The translations under genes were made by a program, and so were the position numbers. This document shows, in pieces, positions 25,691-33,929 of a stretch of 64,000 bases of DNA (its first letter is position 1; each line of letters starts with the position of its first letter). The DNA comes from CAYRWM01 sp964428055. Its GTDB lineage: Bacteria > Bacillota > Clostridia > Christensenellales > Christensenellaceae. The notes under the pieces were generated by a model. It did not search any database and had not been told where the DNA came from. It worked only from the letters and a program-made list of their open reading frames with translations. The stretch covers positions 1-64,000 of the forward strand of contig CAYRWM010000004.1 in NCBI GenBank assembly GCA_964428055.1. The letters are read 5' to 3'.

Positions 25691-27199
25691 TCATTTATCC
25701 TCTGCTTTTTTGGCAGCTGTTTTTTTAGCAGCCGGCTTTTTTGCTGCTGTAGTTTTCTTTTCTGCCGGTTTTTTTGCGGCTGTTGTCTTCTTAGCAGCAG
25801 GTTTTTTTTCTGCCGGTTTTTTTGCGGCTGTTGCTTTCTTAGCAGCAGGTTTCTTTTCTGCTGCGGGTTTTGCTTCAGCAGTCTTTTTAGCAGCAGTTTT
25901 CTTTACAGGTTCATCAGTATACTTTGCCTCAGCGAGAAGCATATCAAACAGTTTGTCAACTCTTACACGCTGCTTGAAGTATTCCATATCTTCATCACCA
26001 AGAGACTTTTTATAATCTTCAACAGTCTTATTGATCTGATCAGCGGAATCGGCTATAAGAGCATCTACATCCTTATCATCAGCCTCAATCTTTTCCTGCT
26101 TGATCATAGCCTCTATACAGAGTCTGGATTTAACTGCCTTTGTTGCATCATCCGTATGATCGGCACGAAGATCTTCCATCGTCTTTCCAGTCATCTTCAG
26201 ATAGTCTTCCATCTTCATGCCCGAATACATAAGCTGATACTGGAGTTGCTGCATATTATAATCTATCTGTGAATCTATCATACACTGAGGAATATCAATC
26301 TTAGTAGAATCAACTATCTTTTCAATGATCTCATTCTCCATCTGCTCCTTAGCTCTGTTCTCTTCACGCTTTGTAAGATTTTTCTTGATGTCTTTTTTAT
26401 ACTCTGCCAAAGTATCGAAGTCAGATACGTCAGAAGCGAAATCATCATCTATCTCGGGGAGTTCTTTCTCTTTTACACTGACGACATTAACATCAAACAC
26501 AGCATCTTTTCCAGCAAGTTCTGCTGCAGGATATGCTTCTGGGAAAGGAACATTGACCTGTTTTTTATCGCCTGCCTTTGCTCCAACAAGCTGATCCTCA
26601 AATCCTGGTATAAACATATTCGAACCAAGTTCAAGGGACTGACCCTCCGCTGTACCGCCATCAAATTTCTTTCCGTTTATGCTTCCCGAATAATCTATGA
26701 CAAGAGTATCACCGATCTTAGCAGCTCTGTTGACCTCAACCCAGCGAACATTCTGCTGCTGAACGCGTTCAAGTTCAGCATTAACTTCTTTAGCCCCAAT
26801 CTTGGCTTCTCTCTTTACAACTTCTACACCTTTATACTTTTTGACTTTAACTTCGGGCTTTACATAAGCTTCAGCTGTAAAGACAAGACCTTCCTGTCTA
26901 CCGATCTTCTTTATGTCTATATTTTCAGGGCTTGAAACGATATCAAGACCGTTTTCGTCAATGACTTTTCCGTAAACATCTGGGAAAACTGTTTCGAAGG
27001 CTTCCTCATAAAACACACCCTCGCCATAATAGGCTTCTATCACTTTCTGAGGAGCTTTGCCCGGTCTGAATTTGGGTACATTATACTTTTTCTTCGTCTT
27101 GAAATAAGCTTTTTGTAATGCCTCATTAAAATCTTCGGGGCTGACCTCAACTAATATCTCAACTTTATTGCCTTCGAGTTTTTTTACATTATCTCCCAT
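25691..27199 (-). CDS. tig: trigger factor with an unusual Lys/Ala-rich C-terminal tail
   Basis: A 502-residue ribosome-associated chaperone and prolyl isomerase; most are near 430. The N-terminal ribosome-binding signature is KFRPGKAP (F44-R45). An FKBP-like domain follows around residues 150-240 (IGDTLVIDYSGSINGKKFDGG), then the helical chaperone domain to about 430. Residues 433-502 are a low-complexity tail of AAKK and PAEKK units with a 16-residue repeat, strongly basic. The ribosome site is AGGAGG about 12 bases upstream. It heads the clpP-clpX-lon-engB operon. Confidence 0.95.
   Translation of the reverse strand: MGDNVKKLEGNKVEILVEVSPEDFNEALQKAYFKTKKKYNVPKFRPGKAPQKVIEAYYGEGVFYEEAFETVFPDVYGKVIDENGLDIVSSPENIDIKKIGRQEGLVFTAEAYVKPEVKVKKYKGVEVVKREAKIGAKEVNAELERVQQQNVRWVEVNRAAKIGDTLVIDYSGSINGKKFDGGTAEGQSLELGSNMFIPGFEDQLVGAKAGDKKQVNVPFPEAYPAAELAGKDAVFDVNVVSVKEKELPEIDDDFASDVSDFDTLAEYKKDIKKNLTKREENRAKEQMENEIIEKIVDSTKIDIPQCMIDSQIDYNMQQLQYQLMYSGMKMEDYLKMTGKTMEDLRADHTDDATKAVKSRLCIEAMIKQEKIEADDKDVDALIADSADQINKTVEDYKKSLGDEDMEYFKQRVRVDKLFDMLLAEAKYTDEPVKKTAAKKTAEAKPAAEKKPAAKKATAAKKPAEKKPAAKKTTAAKKPAEKKTTAAKKPAAKKTAAKKAEDK
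25694..25903 (-). repeat. tandem repeat encoding the trigger factor tail
   Basis: The DNA for the tail contains a near-perfect 48-bp direct repeat (units beginning at 25761 and 25809 on the plus strand, each starting TCTGCCGGTTTTTTTGCGGC), coding for a 16-residue PAAKKxTAAKKPAEKK unit, with degenerate copies on both sides. Such repeats can expand or contract by slippage. Confidence 0.85.
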
Positions 27200-27247
27200 T
27201 GTTTATAATATCCTCCTAATGTAATCCTCTAAAAAATTCCAGCATAA

Positions 27248-27276
27248 AGTATAGCACATACCATTAAGTTATGCAA
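27248..27276 (-). promoter_or_regulatory. promoter of the tig operon
   Basis: On the minus strand TTGCAT (27276-27271), 17 bp and TATACT (27253-27248), with an extended -10 TGC directly before it. It lies about 50 bases upstream of the tig ATG. No CIRCE or CtsR-like direct repeat is seen nearby. Confidence 0.72.
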
Positions 27277-27327
27277 TTACAGTAAACATAATATAAACGC
27301 GTTTCAATCAAGCAAAACAAATATAAA

Positions 27328-27351
27328 GACAGCAGCATTAACGCTGCTGTC
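27328..27351 (-). terminator. terminator of rnpB
   Basis: On the minus strand GACAGCAGC (27351-27343) pairs perfectly with GCTGCTGTC (27336-27328), followed by TTTATATTT. It lies 10 bases after the RNase P RNA 3' end. Confidence 0.82.
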
Positions 27352-27360
27352 ATAAATATG

Positions 27361-27694
27361 AATTGAGAAAGATCTATAAGCCGAGTTCTGTTTTGATGGC
27401 CATCTATCTTGGCATTACGTTGCCGTAATGCTCACGCGATTACAAGGAGCTTAGCGGGCCGCTATTAAATGCTCCCAATTCAATCTTGCACCGGATGGGG
27501 TTTACATAGCCATTCAGGTTACCCTGAAGCTGGTGAGCTCTTACCTCGCCATTTCACCCTTACCTAATAAGGCGGTATATTTCTGTTGCACTTTCCTTGG
27601 AGTCACCTCCACCGGGTGTTACCCGGCACCCTGCCCTGCGGAGCTCGGACTTTCCTCACTGCTTAAAGCAACGCGACCATCCAATCTTCTCAAT
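27361..27694 (-). ncRNA. rnpB: RNase P RNA component
   Basis: The minus strand carries the universally conserved segments of bacterial RNase P RNA: GAGGAAAGTCCGAGCTCC near the 5' end (CR I), GGGTGAAATGGCGAGGTAAGAG in the middle split across CR II/III features, GGTGCAAGATTGAAT, and ACAGAACTCGGCTTATAG at the 3' end (CR V, P4). The ends GATTGAGAAGAT and ATCTTTCTCAATT pair to form helix P1. Length about 334. The 5' end overlaps the stop codon of the preceding gene. It fills the otherwise protein-free gap of about 490 bases. Confidence 0.96.
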
Positions 27695-28418
27695 CATTAC
27701 TGAAATAAAGTATCCTGCCGCAACTGTCACACTCTACTATATTGTTAGAAGCCTTTACCTTTGAGATAACACTCATCGGAAGCTGCATGTTGCAGCCGCT
27801 GCATCTGTCATCACTAAGTTTAGCTACAGGATTCTTCCATCTTGCCTTAATCTTGCTGTATTTATCCAGGAGATCTTTATCAACTGATTTGGCAGCTTCA
27901 TCCTTTACAGCCTTGAGTCTGTCTATCTCATCGGATTTGGATGCAAGCTCGGCATTATACTGTTCCTTGAGTTTTTCAAACTCTTTTTTAGCAACAGCCA
28001 TAGTCTTAATTGCAGCCACTATCTCTTCATTTATACCTTCAAGACGTTTCTTATTATCAACAGCCTTTTTCTTTAACGCTTCGAGATTCGTCTTGATCTT
28101 TCCGCATTCCTTTGCGCTCTCTTTTACACCTTCAACAAAAAGATCATCCATATCATAACCGGCCATCTCGGTCAGTTCATCATTTTTTTCATCAATCTCT
28201 TTTGAATACTTTTCAATCTGTTTGGCAATATCATTAAGAGAAGTGTCTATTGCAGCAGATTCACTCTCAAGTTTTTTGAGCTGTTCCTGTTTTGTTGTAA
28301 ACACCTTCTTGTATTTGACCATTTTTTTTCTGGTCTCAGTATTCTTTACGGCTTCCTCGTATTCCTCGTATTCAATCTCTTTTGTTTGGTATAACCAAAG
28401 ATCATCAAGCTGTTTCAA
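27690..28418 (-). CDS. coiled-coil protein with C4 zinc ribbon
   Basis: A 242-residue protein of the C4-type zinc ribbon family often found beside nif3. Residues about 20-190 are a long charged coiled coil. The C terminus carries CSGCNMQLP ... VECDSCGRIL, four cysteines for one zinc. Function is not established; some relatives are annotated as nucleic-acid-binding. It begins with TTG, with GGGGGA 7 bases upstream, 15 bases after nif3. Its last codons overlap the 5' end of rnpB. Confidence 0.85.
   Translation of the reverse strand: MKQLDDLWLYQTKEIEYEEYEEAVKNTETRKKMVKYKKVFTTKQEQLKKLESESAAIDTSLNDIAKQIEKYSKEIDEKNDELTEMAGYDMDDLFVEGVKESAKECGKIKTNLEALKKKAVDNKKRLEGINEEIVAAIKTMAVAKKEFEKLKEQYNAELASKSDEIDRLKAVKDEAAKSVDKDLLDKYSKIKARWKNPVAKLSDDRCSGCNMQLPMSVISKVKASNNIVECDSCGRILYFSND
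27702..27730 (-). promoter_or_regulatory. possible internal promoter for rnpB
   Basis: On the minus strand GTGACA (27730-27725), 17 bp and TATTTC (27707-27702) lie inside the zinc-ribbon gene. They are placed 6-7 bases before the predicted RNase P RNA start. The -10 is poor, so this is tentative. Confidence 0.3.
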
Positions 28419-28433
28419 TACTTTTCCCCCAAA

Positions 28434-29222
28434 TCAATAATTAAAATACGGCCTTAAAGTCTCCATATCCCTGATAATCAGTAGATTATATTTTAACTCA
28501 TCGGCTTTCTTTTGTAAATAATCGGCTGCCAGATGCACAAAACGCTTTTCGGTATCATAATGCCCGGCCTCAACAAGCACCATACCATTATTCTCTACAT
28601 AAACATTATGCTTAATCTCTCCGGTGATAAACAGGTCAGCGCCCATGCTTGCTGCAACACCAACGAGGTCTGAACCTGCACCTGTGCATCCTGCTACACA
28701 ATTAATAATCCTTTGCATGTCAGAGCAACTGACTCTGACCGAATCAGTCTTAAACACATCTTTGATCTTGCGAAGAATATCACTCAGTTCAACAGGTTCG
28801 GTATATCCGATAAAACCTGAACCATGAGACTCTTCCAAGCTCTCAAGAAACCCTATTTCTTTGAGGCCAAGTCTTTCCGCAAGATCAATATTCAATCCCC
28901 ACTGCGCTTCATCAACAGAAGTATGTGCGCAATACAGAGACATATCATTCTTTATGATTTTGCAAGCCACCTCGCCTATACTATCATCTGCATCAACACT
29001 CTTTACTGAATTAAAGAACAGCGGATGATGAGACAGTATCATATTACAGCCGTGCTTTTCTGCTCTATTAACTATATCGCTGGTAACGTCAAGACAGATA
29101 TATATACCTGTTATATCGTTGCCGGATACTATGTTCCAGCCGGTATTATCCCACTCGCACTGATACCCAGCAGGAGAAAAACTCTCGAGCAGATATCTGG
29201 CTTCACCTATTGTTATAGACAA
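28434..29222 (-). CDS. Nif3-like dinuclear metal center protein (YqfO family)
   Basis: A 262-residue hexameric metal-binding protein of the Nif3/GTP cyclohydrolase-like family. Metal ligands are visible in LSHHPLFF, AHTSVDEAQWG and EAGHYDTEKR. It lacks the central extra domain of longer YqfO proteins. Its biochemical role remains debated in the family. It starts with TTG, set by a strong GGAGGAG 6 bases upstream, and overlaps trmK by 10 bases. Confidence 0.92.
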   Translation of the reverse strand: MSITIGEARYLLESFSPAGYQCEWDNTGWNIVSGNDITGIYICLDVTSDIVNRAEKHGCNMILSHHPLFFNSVKSVDADDSIGEVACKIIKNDMSLYCAHTSVDEAQWGLNIDLAERLGLKEIGFLESLEESHGSGFIGYTEPVELSDILRKIKDVFKTDSVRVSCSDMQRIINCVAGCTGAGSDLVGVAASMGADLFITGEIKHNVYVENNGMVLVEAGHYDTEKRFVHLAADYLQKKADELKYNLLIIRDMETLRPYFNY

Positions 29223-29908
29223 TTCAATCTCCTCCTTGCAGCATCAAGAAGCATCTCTTTTCCTTTTAATACTTCAGCTGCTCTATCACTGCCGGACGCA
29301 TGAATCTCAGAAATATGTTCCGACTGCAAATCACAGAACCATACAAGAAAATCTCTGTATTCATCATCAATCACCAATGCTTCATTTATGCCGAGCACTG
29401 CATCATCAAAACTGATCTTCTTATGGATTCCGGTGTACTCCGATATAAGAACGGGATAGAATCTTCTGTCTTCTCTAATCGTTTTATCGCACCTGATCAT
29501 AAAACCGTTTTCGTAAAGAAAACTACGCAGTTCATCTGCATTGGAATGAGGACAGAGTATGAGTTCTGGTCCCTCTGCTACTGACATCTCTTTAGATATA
29601 ATCTCGGATATCAGATGACCGCCCATACCGGCTATAACTATAACATCAGTATGTCTGTCAGTAAGATGAGCAAGACCATCCGATAGCACACAATCAACTT
29701 TGCTTTCAAGACCTTTTTCTAAAACAAGCTTATATGCTTTTTCAAGAGAGTCTTTACTTATATCGGAAGCTATAACATATTCCGATCTTCCGGATTCTAT
29801 CAAAGCGACAGATAGCAATCCGTGATCACATCCGATGTCAGCAACGCAGTTGCATTGATTGATTTTACCTAGAATATAATTAAGTCGCCCGCTTTTAAGG
29901 ATATCCAT
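29213..29908 (-). CDS. trmK: tRNA (adenine22-N1)-methyltransferase
   Basis: A 231-residue SAM methyltransferase making m1A22 in tRNA. GKINQCNCVADIGCDHGLL contains the SAM loop, and VIVIAGMGGHLISEII is the TrmK-specific catalytic region with PHSNADELRSFL later. It starts directly after the rpoD stop (TAA then ATG), with no clear ribosome site, so re-initiation is likely. The rpoD-trmK-nif3 order is typical of Firmicutes. Confidence 0.93.
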   Translation of the reverse strand: MDILKSGRLNYILGKINQCNCVADIGCDHGLLSVALIESGRSEYVIASDISKDSLEKAYKLVLEKGLESKVDCVLSDGLAHLTDRHTDVIVIAGMGGHLISEIISKEMSVAEGPELILCPHSNADELRSFLYENGFMIRCDKTIREDRRFYPVLISEYTGIHKKISFDDAVLGINEALVIDDEYRDFLVWFCDLQSEHISEIHASGSDRAAEVLKGKEMLLDAARRRLNCL

Positions 29909-31063
29909 TTATTCAAGGAAATCCCTGAGCTTTTTACTGCGGCTCGGGTGACGCAGTTTCCTTAAAGCCTTGGCCTCTATCTGCCTTATACGTTCTCTGG
30001 TGACCTGGAACTCCTTCCCGACTTCTTCCAGCGTTCTAGCTCTTCCGTCTTCCAGACCGAATCTGAGTTTCAGTACTTTCTCTTCCCTGGGAGTAAGAGT
30101 ATCAAGCACATCCATGAGCTGTTCTTTAAGGAGCGTAAAAGCTGCTGCCTCAGCAGGGGCAGGCGCATCATCATCCGGAATGAAATCTCCGAGATGACTG
30201 TCTTCTTCCTCACCGATAGGAGTCTCAAGCGAAACAGGCTCCTGGGCTATCTTAAGTATCTCCCTCACTTTTTCTTCAGAGATGTTCATCTCTTTAGCAA
30301 GTTCTTCAGGCAATGGATCTCTGCCGTACTGCTGTAAAAGCTGTCTTGAAACCCTTATGAGTTTGTTTATGGTCTCAACCATATGAACAGGGATTCTTAT
30401 CGTCCTAGCCTGGTCAGCTATGGCTCTTGTTATAGCCTGTCTGATCCACCATGTTGCATAGGTACTGAACTTATATCCCTTCTGATAATCAAACTTTTCT
30501 ACAGCTTTAATAAGGCCGAGATTTCCTTCCTGAATCAGATCAAGGAACAGCATGCCTCTTCCCACATATCTCTTAGCGATACTAACAACGAGCCTTAAAT
30601 TGGCTTCAGCAAGCTTCTGCTTGGCTGACTCATCGCCTTCTGCCATCCTGGTCGCAAGCTCGACTTCTTCCTCTGCTGTCAGCAGCGGAACTTTACCGAT
30701 CTCCTTGAGATACATCCTTACCGGATCATCGATATTGATATTCTCCGGCATGGATATATCGTATTCAGTCTCTTCACTGTCAGTAAGTTCCGTATTGTCC
30801 ACCTGTTCAACATCTTCATCGATAACATCGACATTCAGCTCTTCAAGCTTTTCATACAGATGCTCCAGTTGCTCAGGTCTTAAAACAGTATCATCGATGG
30901 TTTCCATAATCTCCTTATATGTAAGGACGCCTTTACTCTTACCAAGTTCGATGATTTTCTTTATACACTCGTCCGAATCCTTTATGTATTCTGCAGACGA
31001 TGCATCAATATCCGCAACTTCAAATTCTTTAATCTGTTCTTTCTTATTTTCGCTTTTCTTCAT
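29909..31063 (-). CDS. rpoD: RNA polymerase primary sigma factor SigA/RpoD
   Basis: A 384-residue vegetative sigma factor. Region 1.2 (DDPVRMYLKEIG), region 2 (NLGLIKAVEKFDYQKGYKFSTYATWWIRQ in segments, including the -10 recognition helix), region 3 and region 4.2 (TLEEVGKEFQVTRERIRQIE) are all present. The N-terminal 1.1 region is acidic. It reads the TTGACA/TATAAT promoters found in this window. It overlaps dnaG by 4 bases. Confidence 0.97.
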   Translation of the reverse strand: MKKSENKKEQIKEFEVADIDASSAEYIKDSDECIKKIIELGKSKGVLTYKEIMETIDDTVLRPEQLEHLYEKLEELNVDVIDEDVEQVDNTELTDSEETEYDISMPENINIDDPVRMYLKEIGKVPLLTAEEEVELATRMAEGDESAKQKLAEANLRLVVSIAKRYVGRGMLFLDLIQEGNLGLIKAVEKFDYQKGYKFSTYATWWIRQAITRAIADQARTIRIPVHMVETINKLIRVSRQLLQQYGRDPLPEELAKEMNISEEKVREILKIAQEPVSLETPIGEEEDSHLGDFIPDDDAPAPAEAAAFTLLKEQLMDVLDTLTPREEKVLKLRFGLEDGRARTLEEVGKEFQVTRERIRQIEAKALRKLRHPSRSKKLRDFLE

Positions 31064-32838
31064 CGCTTCACCTTTTCGCAGCCGGCGTTTATAAGCTTAT
31101 TAAGCTCGTTTACTTCGGCCAACAACTCCTTCTTCCTTTCTGGATCTTCTGTATTTTTATACTCATCAAGCAGTTTTTGCTTTTCTCTCTCCAACTTTTT
31201 CTTATTGAAATCACTGACACAGTCTAACAGGAATGTATCCCTGTTTTTACCCGGCACCATATCATCAGGATCCGAATCAAATAATACAGTAGCGGTAAAC
31301 CTATCCTTCTCATCTTCCAATTCGGTAAGCAGGACAGCGCTGGATACTTCTTTGCCACTGTTGACACAATCGAGAGCAGTATCGAATATCCTTCCGTAGG
31401 ACGGATTCATAAAGTCCTCTCCGCTTATGCCATAGTCCTCTGCTATGACTTTAATGGCAGCCGGACTTTCAACCATCCTGGCCATTAAATACCTTTCGGT
31501 AAGACTGTCTTCATCAGGAACAGTATTATCAGGTAGCTCATAATCCAGATCAGACCTGATATCACCGATATCCGCCAGAATAGCCTCTACAGAAAAACCG
31601 GTATCAGCTGAAACAGCCTTTGCATATTTCTCGACTATTATTGCACTGGTCTCTTTTTTCAGTATCCCGATAGCGGCCTTTGCATATGATTCTTTACCTA
31701 CTGCTGTATTAAGATCATATCTGGATTTGACGCATGCAAGCTTAAACCCAACTCTGTCATATGCCTTTTCTATCAATTTCGCATAAGCGTCACTGCCATA
31801 TCTGTCAAGAAACTCATCGGGATCCATAGACCCGGGTATCAGAACGACCATGGCTTCCAGCCCAACACCGGCAAGTATATCAACGGCTCTGAGAGCAGCT
31901 TTAATTCCTGCGCTGTCGCCGTCATATGAAACAAACACCTTTCCAGTATAGTTTTTTATCAGCCTTGCCTGATCCTCAGTAAGAGAAGTGCCTAGCGTCG
32001 CAACGGCATTCTCAAATCCGTGACTGCTTAGCGCTATCACATCCATATAACCTTCGGCAAGTATTATATAATCAAGGTCTTTAATCGTTCGGACATGATT
32101 CAGGTTGTAGACATTTTTTCTTTTATTAAAAACAAGCGTCTCTGCTGTATTAAGATATTTCGGCATATCTTCAGGACTGAGCGCTCTTCCGCCGAAACCG
32201 ATAACATTGTTCAGCTTGTCAACGATGGGCATTACCGGCCTGTTTCTGAACACATCGTAATATCTGTCATCCTTTTTCTTGCAAAGGCCGGCAGCAAGTA
32301 TATCCTCTTTTTTATGCCCCTTACTCTCAAGGTATTTGATTGTGGAATCCCATCCGGCGTCTGCAAACCCAAGCACAAATTTATCTATAGTATCTTTTGA
32401 GAGTTTCCTTTTTCTGATAAAGTACTCAAGTCCCTGACGGTTTCCTTTTTCGAAAAGGCTCATATAAAAAAACCTGGCCGCGTCCTTGTTTATCTGAATC
32501 AGCTTTTCCCTTTTCCTTTTATTAACATCATCTCCGGGTTCCAGGTCAGGCTTCCTCATACCGACCTTTTCAGCCAGAAATACGCAGGCATCCCGAAAAC
32601 TGAGATTCTCTATATCCATGATGAAATTAATAAGAGTCCCGCCTTTGCCGCAGCCGAAACACTTATAGAACTTCTTCTCTGTATTAATCGTGAATGACGG
32701 CGTTTTCTCATTATGGAAAGGACAGCAAGCCCAGTATCTGCCCCCTCTGTTCACAAGGGTGCAGTACTCTCCCACTATCTGTTCCATATTTACTTTTGAC
32801 ATCAGCTCATTCAGCCAATCATCACTGATTCTGCCCAT
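31060..32838 (-). CDS. dnaG: DNA primase
   Basis: A 592-residue primase making RNA primers at the fork. The CHC2 zinc finger has C39, H42, C60 and C63. The TOPRIM core includes ILAEGYMDVIAL and FVSYDGDSAG, and a C-terminal DnaB-interaction region follows. The ATG at 32838 shares bases with the dgt stop (TGATG), with AGGTG 8 bases upstream; a GTG at 32847 is not supported. Confidence 0.96.
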   Translation of the reverse strand: MGRISDDWLNELMSKVNMEQIVGEYCTLVNRGGRYWACCPFHNEKTPSFTINTEKKFYKCFGCGKGGTLINFIMDIENLSFRDACVFLAEKVGMRKPDLEPGDDVNKRKREKLIQINKDAARFFYMSLFEKGNRQGLEYFIRKRKLSKDTIDKFVLGFADAGWDSTIKYLESKGHKKEDILAAGLCKKKDDRYYDVFRNRPVMPIVDKLNNVIGFGGRALSPEDMPKYLNTAETLVFNKRKNVYNLNHVRTIKDLDYIILAEGYMDVIALSSHGFENAVATLGTSLTEDQARLIKNYTGKVFVSYDGDSAGIKAALRAVDILAGVGLEAMVVLIPGSMDPDEFLDRYGSDAYAKLIEKAYDRVGFKLACVKSRYDLNTAVGKESYAKAAIGILKKETSAIIVEKYAKAVSADTGFSVEAILADIGDIRSDLDYELPDNTVPDEDSLTERYLMARMVESPAAIKVIAEDYGISGEDFMNPSYGRIFDTALDCVNSGKEVSSAVLLTELEDEKDRFTATVLFDSDPDDMVPGKNRDTFLLDCVSDFNKKKLEREKQKLLDEYKNTEDPERKKELLAEVNELNKLINAGCEKVKR

Positions 32839-33830
32839 CACAACCACACCTGAGGAACAAAAGTCTTATTGAAAAGGTTAATGGCATATCTGTCTGACAT
32901 GCCTGCGATATAATCTATAACAGTCTGCTGCGAACCATACTTTTCTATCGAAGCTCTGTTATGTCTGTAAAACTCATCCCTGTCATTCATATAATAATCA
33001 AACAGCATCTTGATCCCGTTGATTATCTTGGGTTCCTCACCTCTGACGAACTGGGAATAATATACATTTTCAAACATGAAATCACGAAGTGCATCCGTGG
33101 CTTCACTTATCTCGTCGGACATACATATACAGTCTTTTCCCTCGCTGTTCTTTATTATGTCAACGATCATATTATTAATACGTTCGCCATGAGTATGTCC
33201 GAGAGTGTCGAGCAGGTCTTTCGGAATATCGTTCAGGCTTATTACGCCTGCCAGAATAGCATCATCTATATCATGATTAATATAAGCTATGCGATCCGAG
33301 AAATTAACGACCATTCCCTCAAGCGTAGCCGGCTTCATGTCCTTTTTATGATTAAGTATGCCGTCCCGCACTTCAAAGGTCAGGTTAAGTCCGGTGCCGT
33401 TCTCGAGATTATCAACGATACGCAGACTCTGGACGTTATGCTCAAACTTGCCGTCGCATGCCTTAAGAGCCCTCTCGCCGGCATGCCCGAACGGAGTATG
33501 CCCGAGATCATGACCTAGAGAAATCGCTTCAGTAAGATCCTCATTCAGACACAGAGACCTTGATATAGTCCTTGATATCTGGGAAACTTCAAGGGTGTGC
33601 GTTAGACGAGTCCTGAAATAATCGCCGTTAGGAGACAAAAAGACCTGTGTCTTATGCTTCAGACACCTGAATGATTTACTGTGAAGTATTCTGTCTCTGT
33701 CACGCTGGTACTCAGATCTGATATTATCGGGTTTAATAGGATGTTCCCTGCCCCTGGTCTCAGCACTCTTCTGAGCGAACTCTGATAGGTATTTATATTC
33801 GTTTTGTTCGATTCTGCTCTTGATATCCAT
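32838..33830 (-). CDS. dgt: dGTP triphosphohydrolase-like HD protein
   Basis: A 330-residue HD-domain protein of the deoxyguanosine triphosphohydrolase family (short type), hydrolysing dNTPs to nucleoside and tripolyphosphate. RTRLTHTLEVSQ provides the first His, LGHDLGHTPFGHAGE the HD pair, and RIAYINHDIDD the last Asp. It is first in the dgt-dnaG-rpoD operon. The leader is AT-rich and shows no Shine-Dalgarno before the ATG and no clear promoter. Confidence 0.9.
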   Translation of the reverse strand: MDIKSRIEQNEYKYLSEFAQKSAETRGREHPIKPDNIRSEYQRDRDRILHSKSFRCLKHKTQVFLSPNGDYFRTRLTHTLEVSQISRTISRSLCLNEDLTEAISLGHDLGHTPFGHAGERALKACDGKFEHNVQSLRIVDNLENGTGLNLTFEVRDGILNHKKDMKPATLEGMVVNFSDRIAYINHDIDDAILAGVISLNDIPKDLLDTLGHTHGERINNMIVDIIKNSEGKDCICMSDEISEATDALRDFMFENVYYSQFVRGEEPKIINGIKMLFDYYMNDRDEFYRHNRASIEKYGSQQTVIDYIAGMSDRYAINLFNKTFVPQVWL

Positions 33831-33868
33831 AATATACTATTCTATTTTATAAACTATTTTTCCTTTAT

Positions 33869-33898
33869 AAAAACAGACGGCTTATAAAAAGCCGTCTG
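33869..33898 (-). terminator. terminator of ppdK
   Basis: On the minus strand CAGACGGCTT (33898-33889) pairs perfectly with AAGCCGTCTG (33883-33874), followed by five Ts (33873-33869). It lies 30 bases past the ppdK stop. Confidence 0.9.
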
Positions 33899-33929
33899 CA
33901 TTGAATGATTCTTCTTTTGACCGATCAGA

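Noticed and set aside
25761..25856. 48-bp direct repeats considered as a CRISPR-like array
   Set aside because: The repeats are contiguous, in frame and coding, with no unique spacers.
25523..26272. A Cys/Phe/Ser-rich 249-codon frame on the plus strand opposite tig
   Set aside because: Its CFFCGC-like repeats are just the complement of the Lys/Ala repeat codons of the trigger factor tail.
33831..33868. Promoter for dgt
   Set aside because: The region is AT-rich with several -10-like strings but no credible -35, so a call would be arbitrary.
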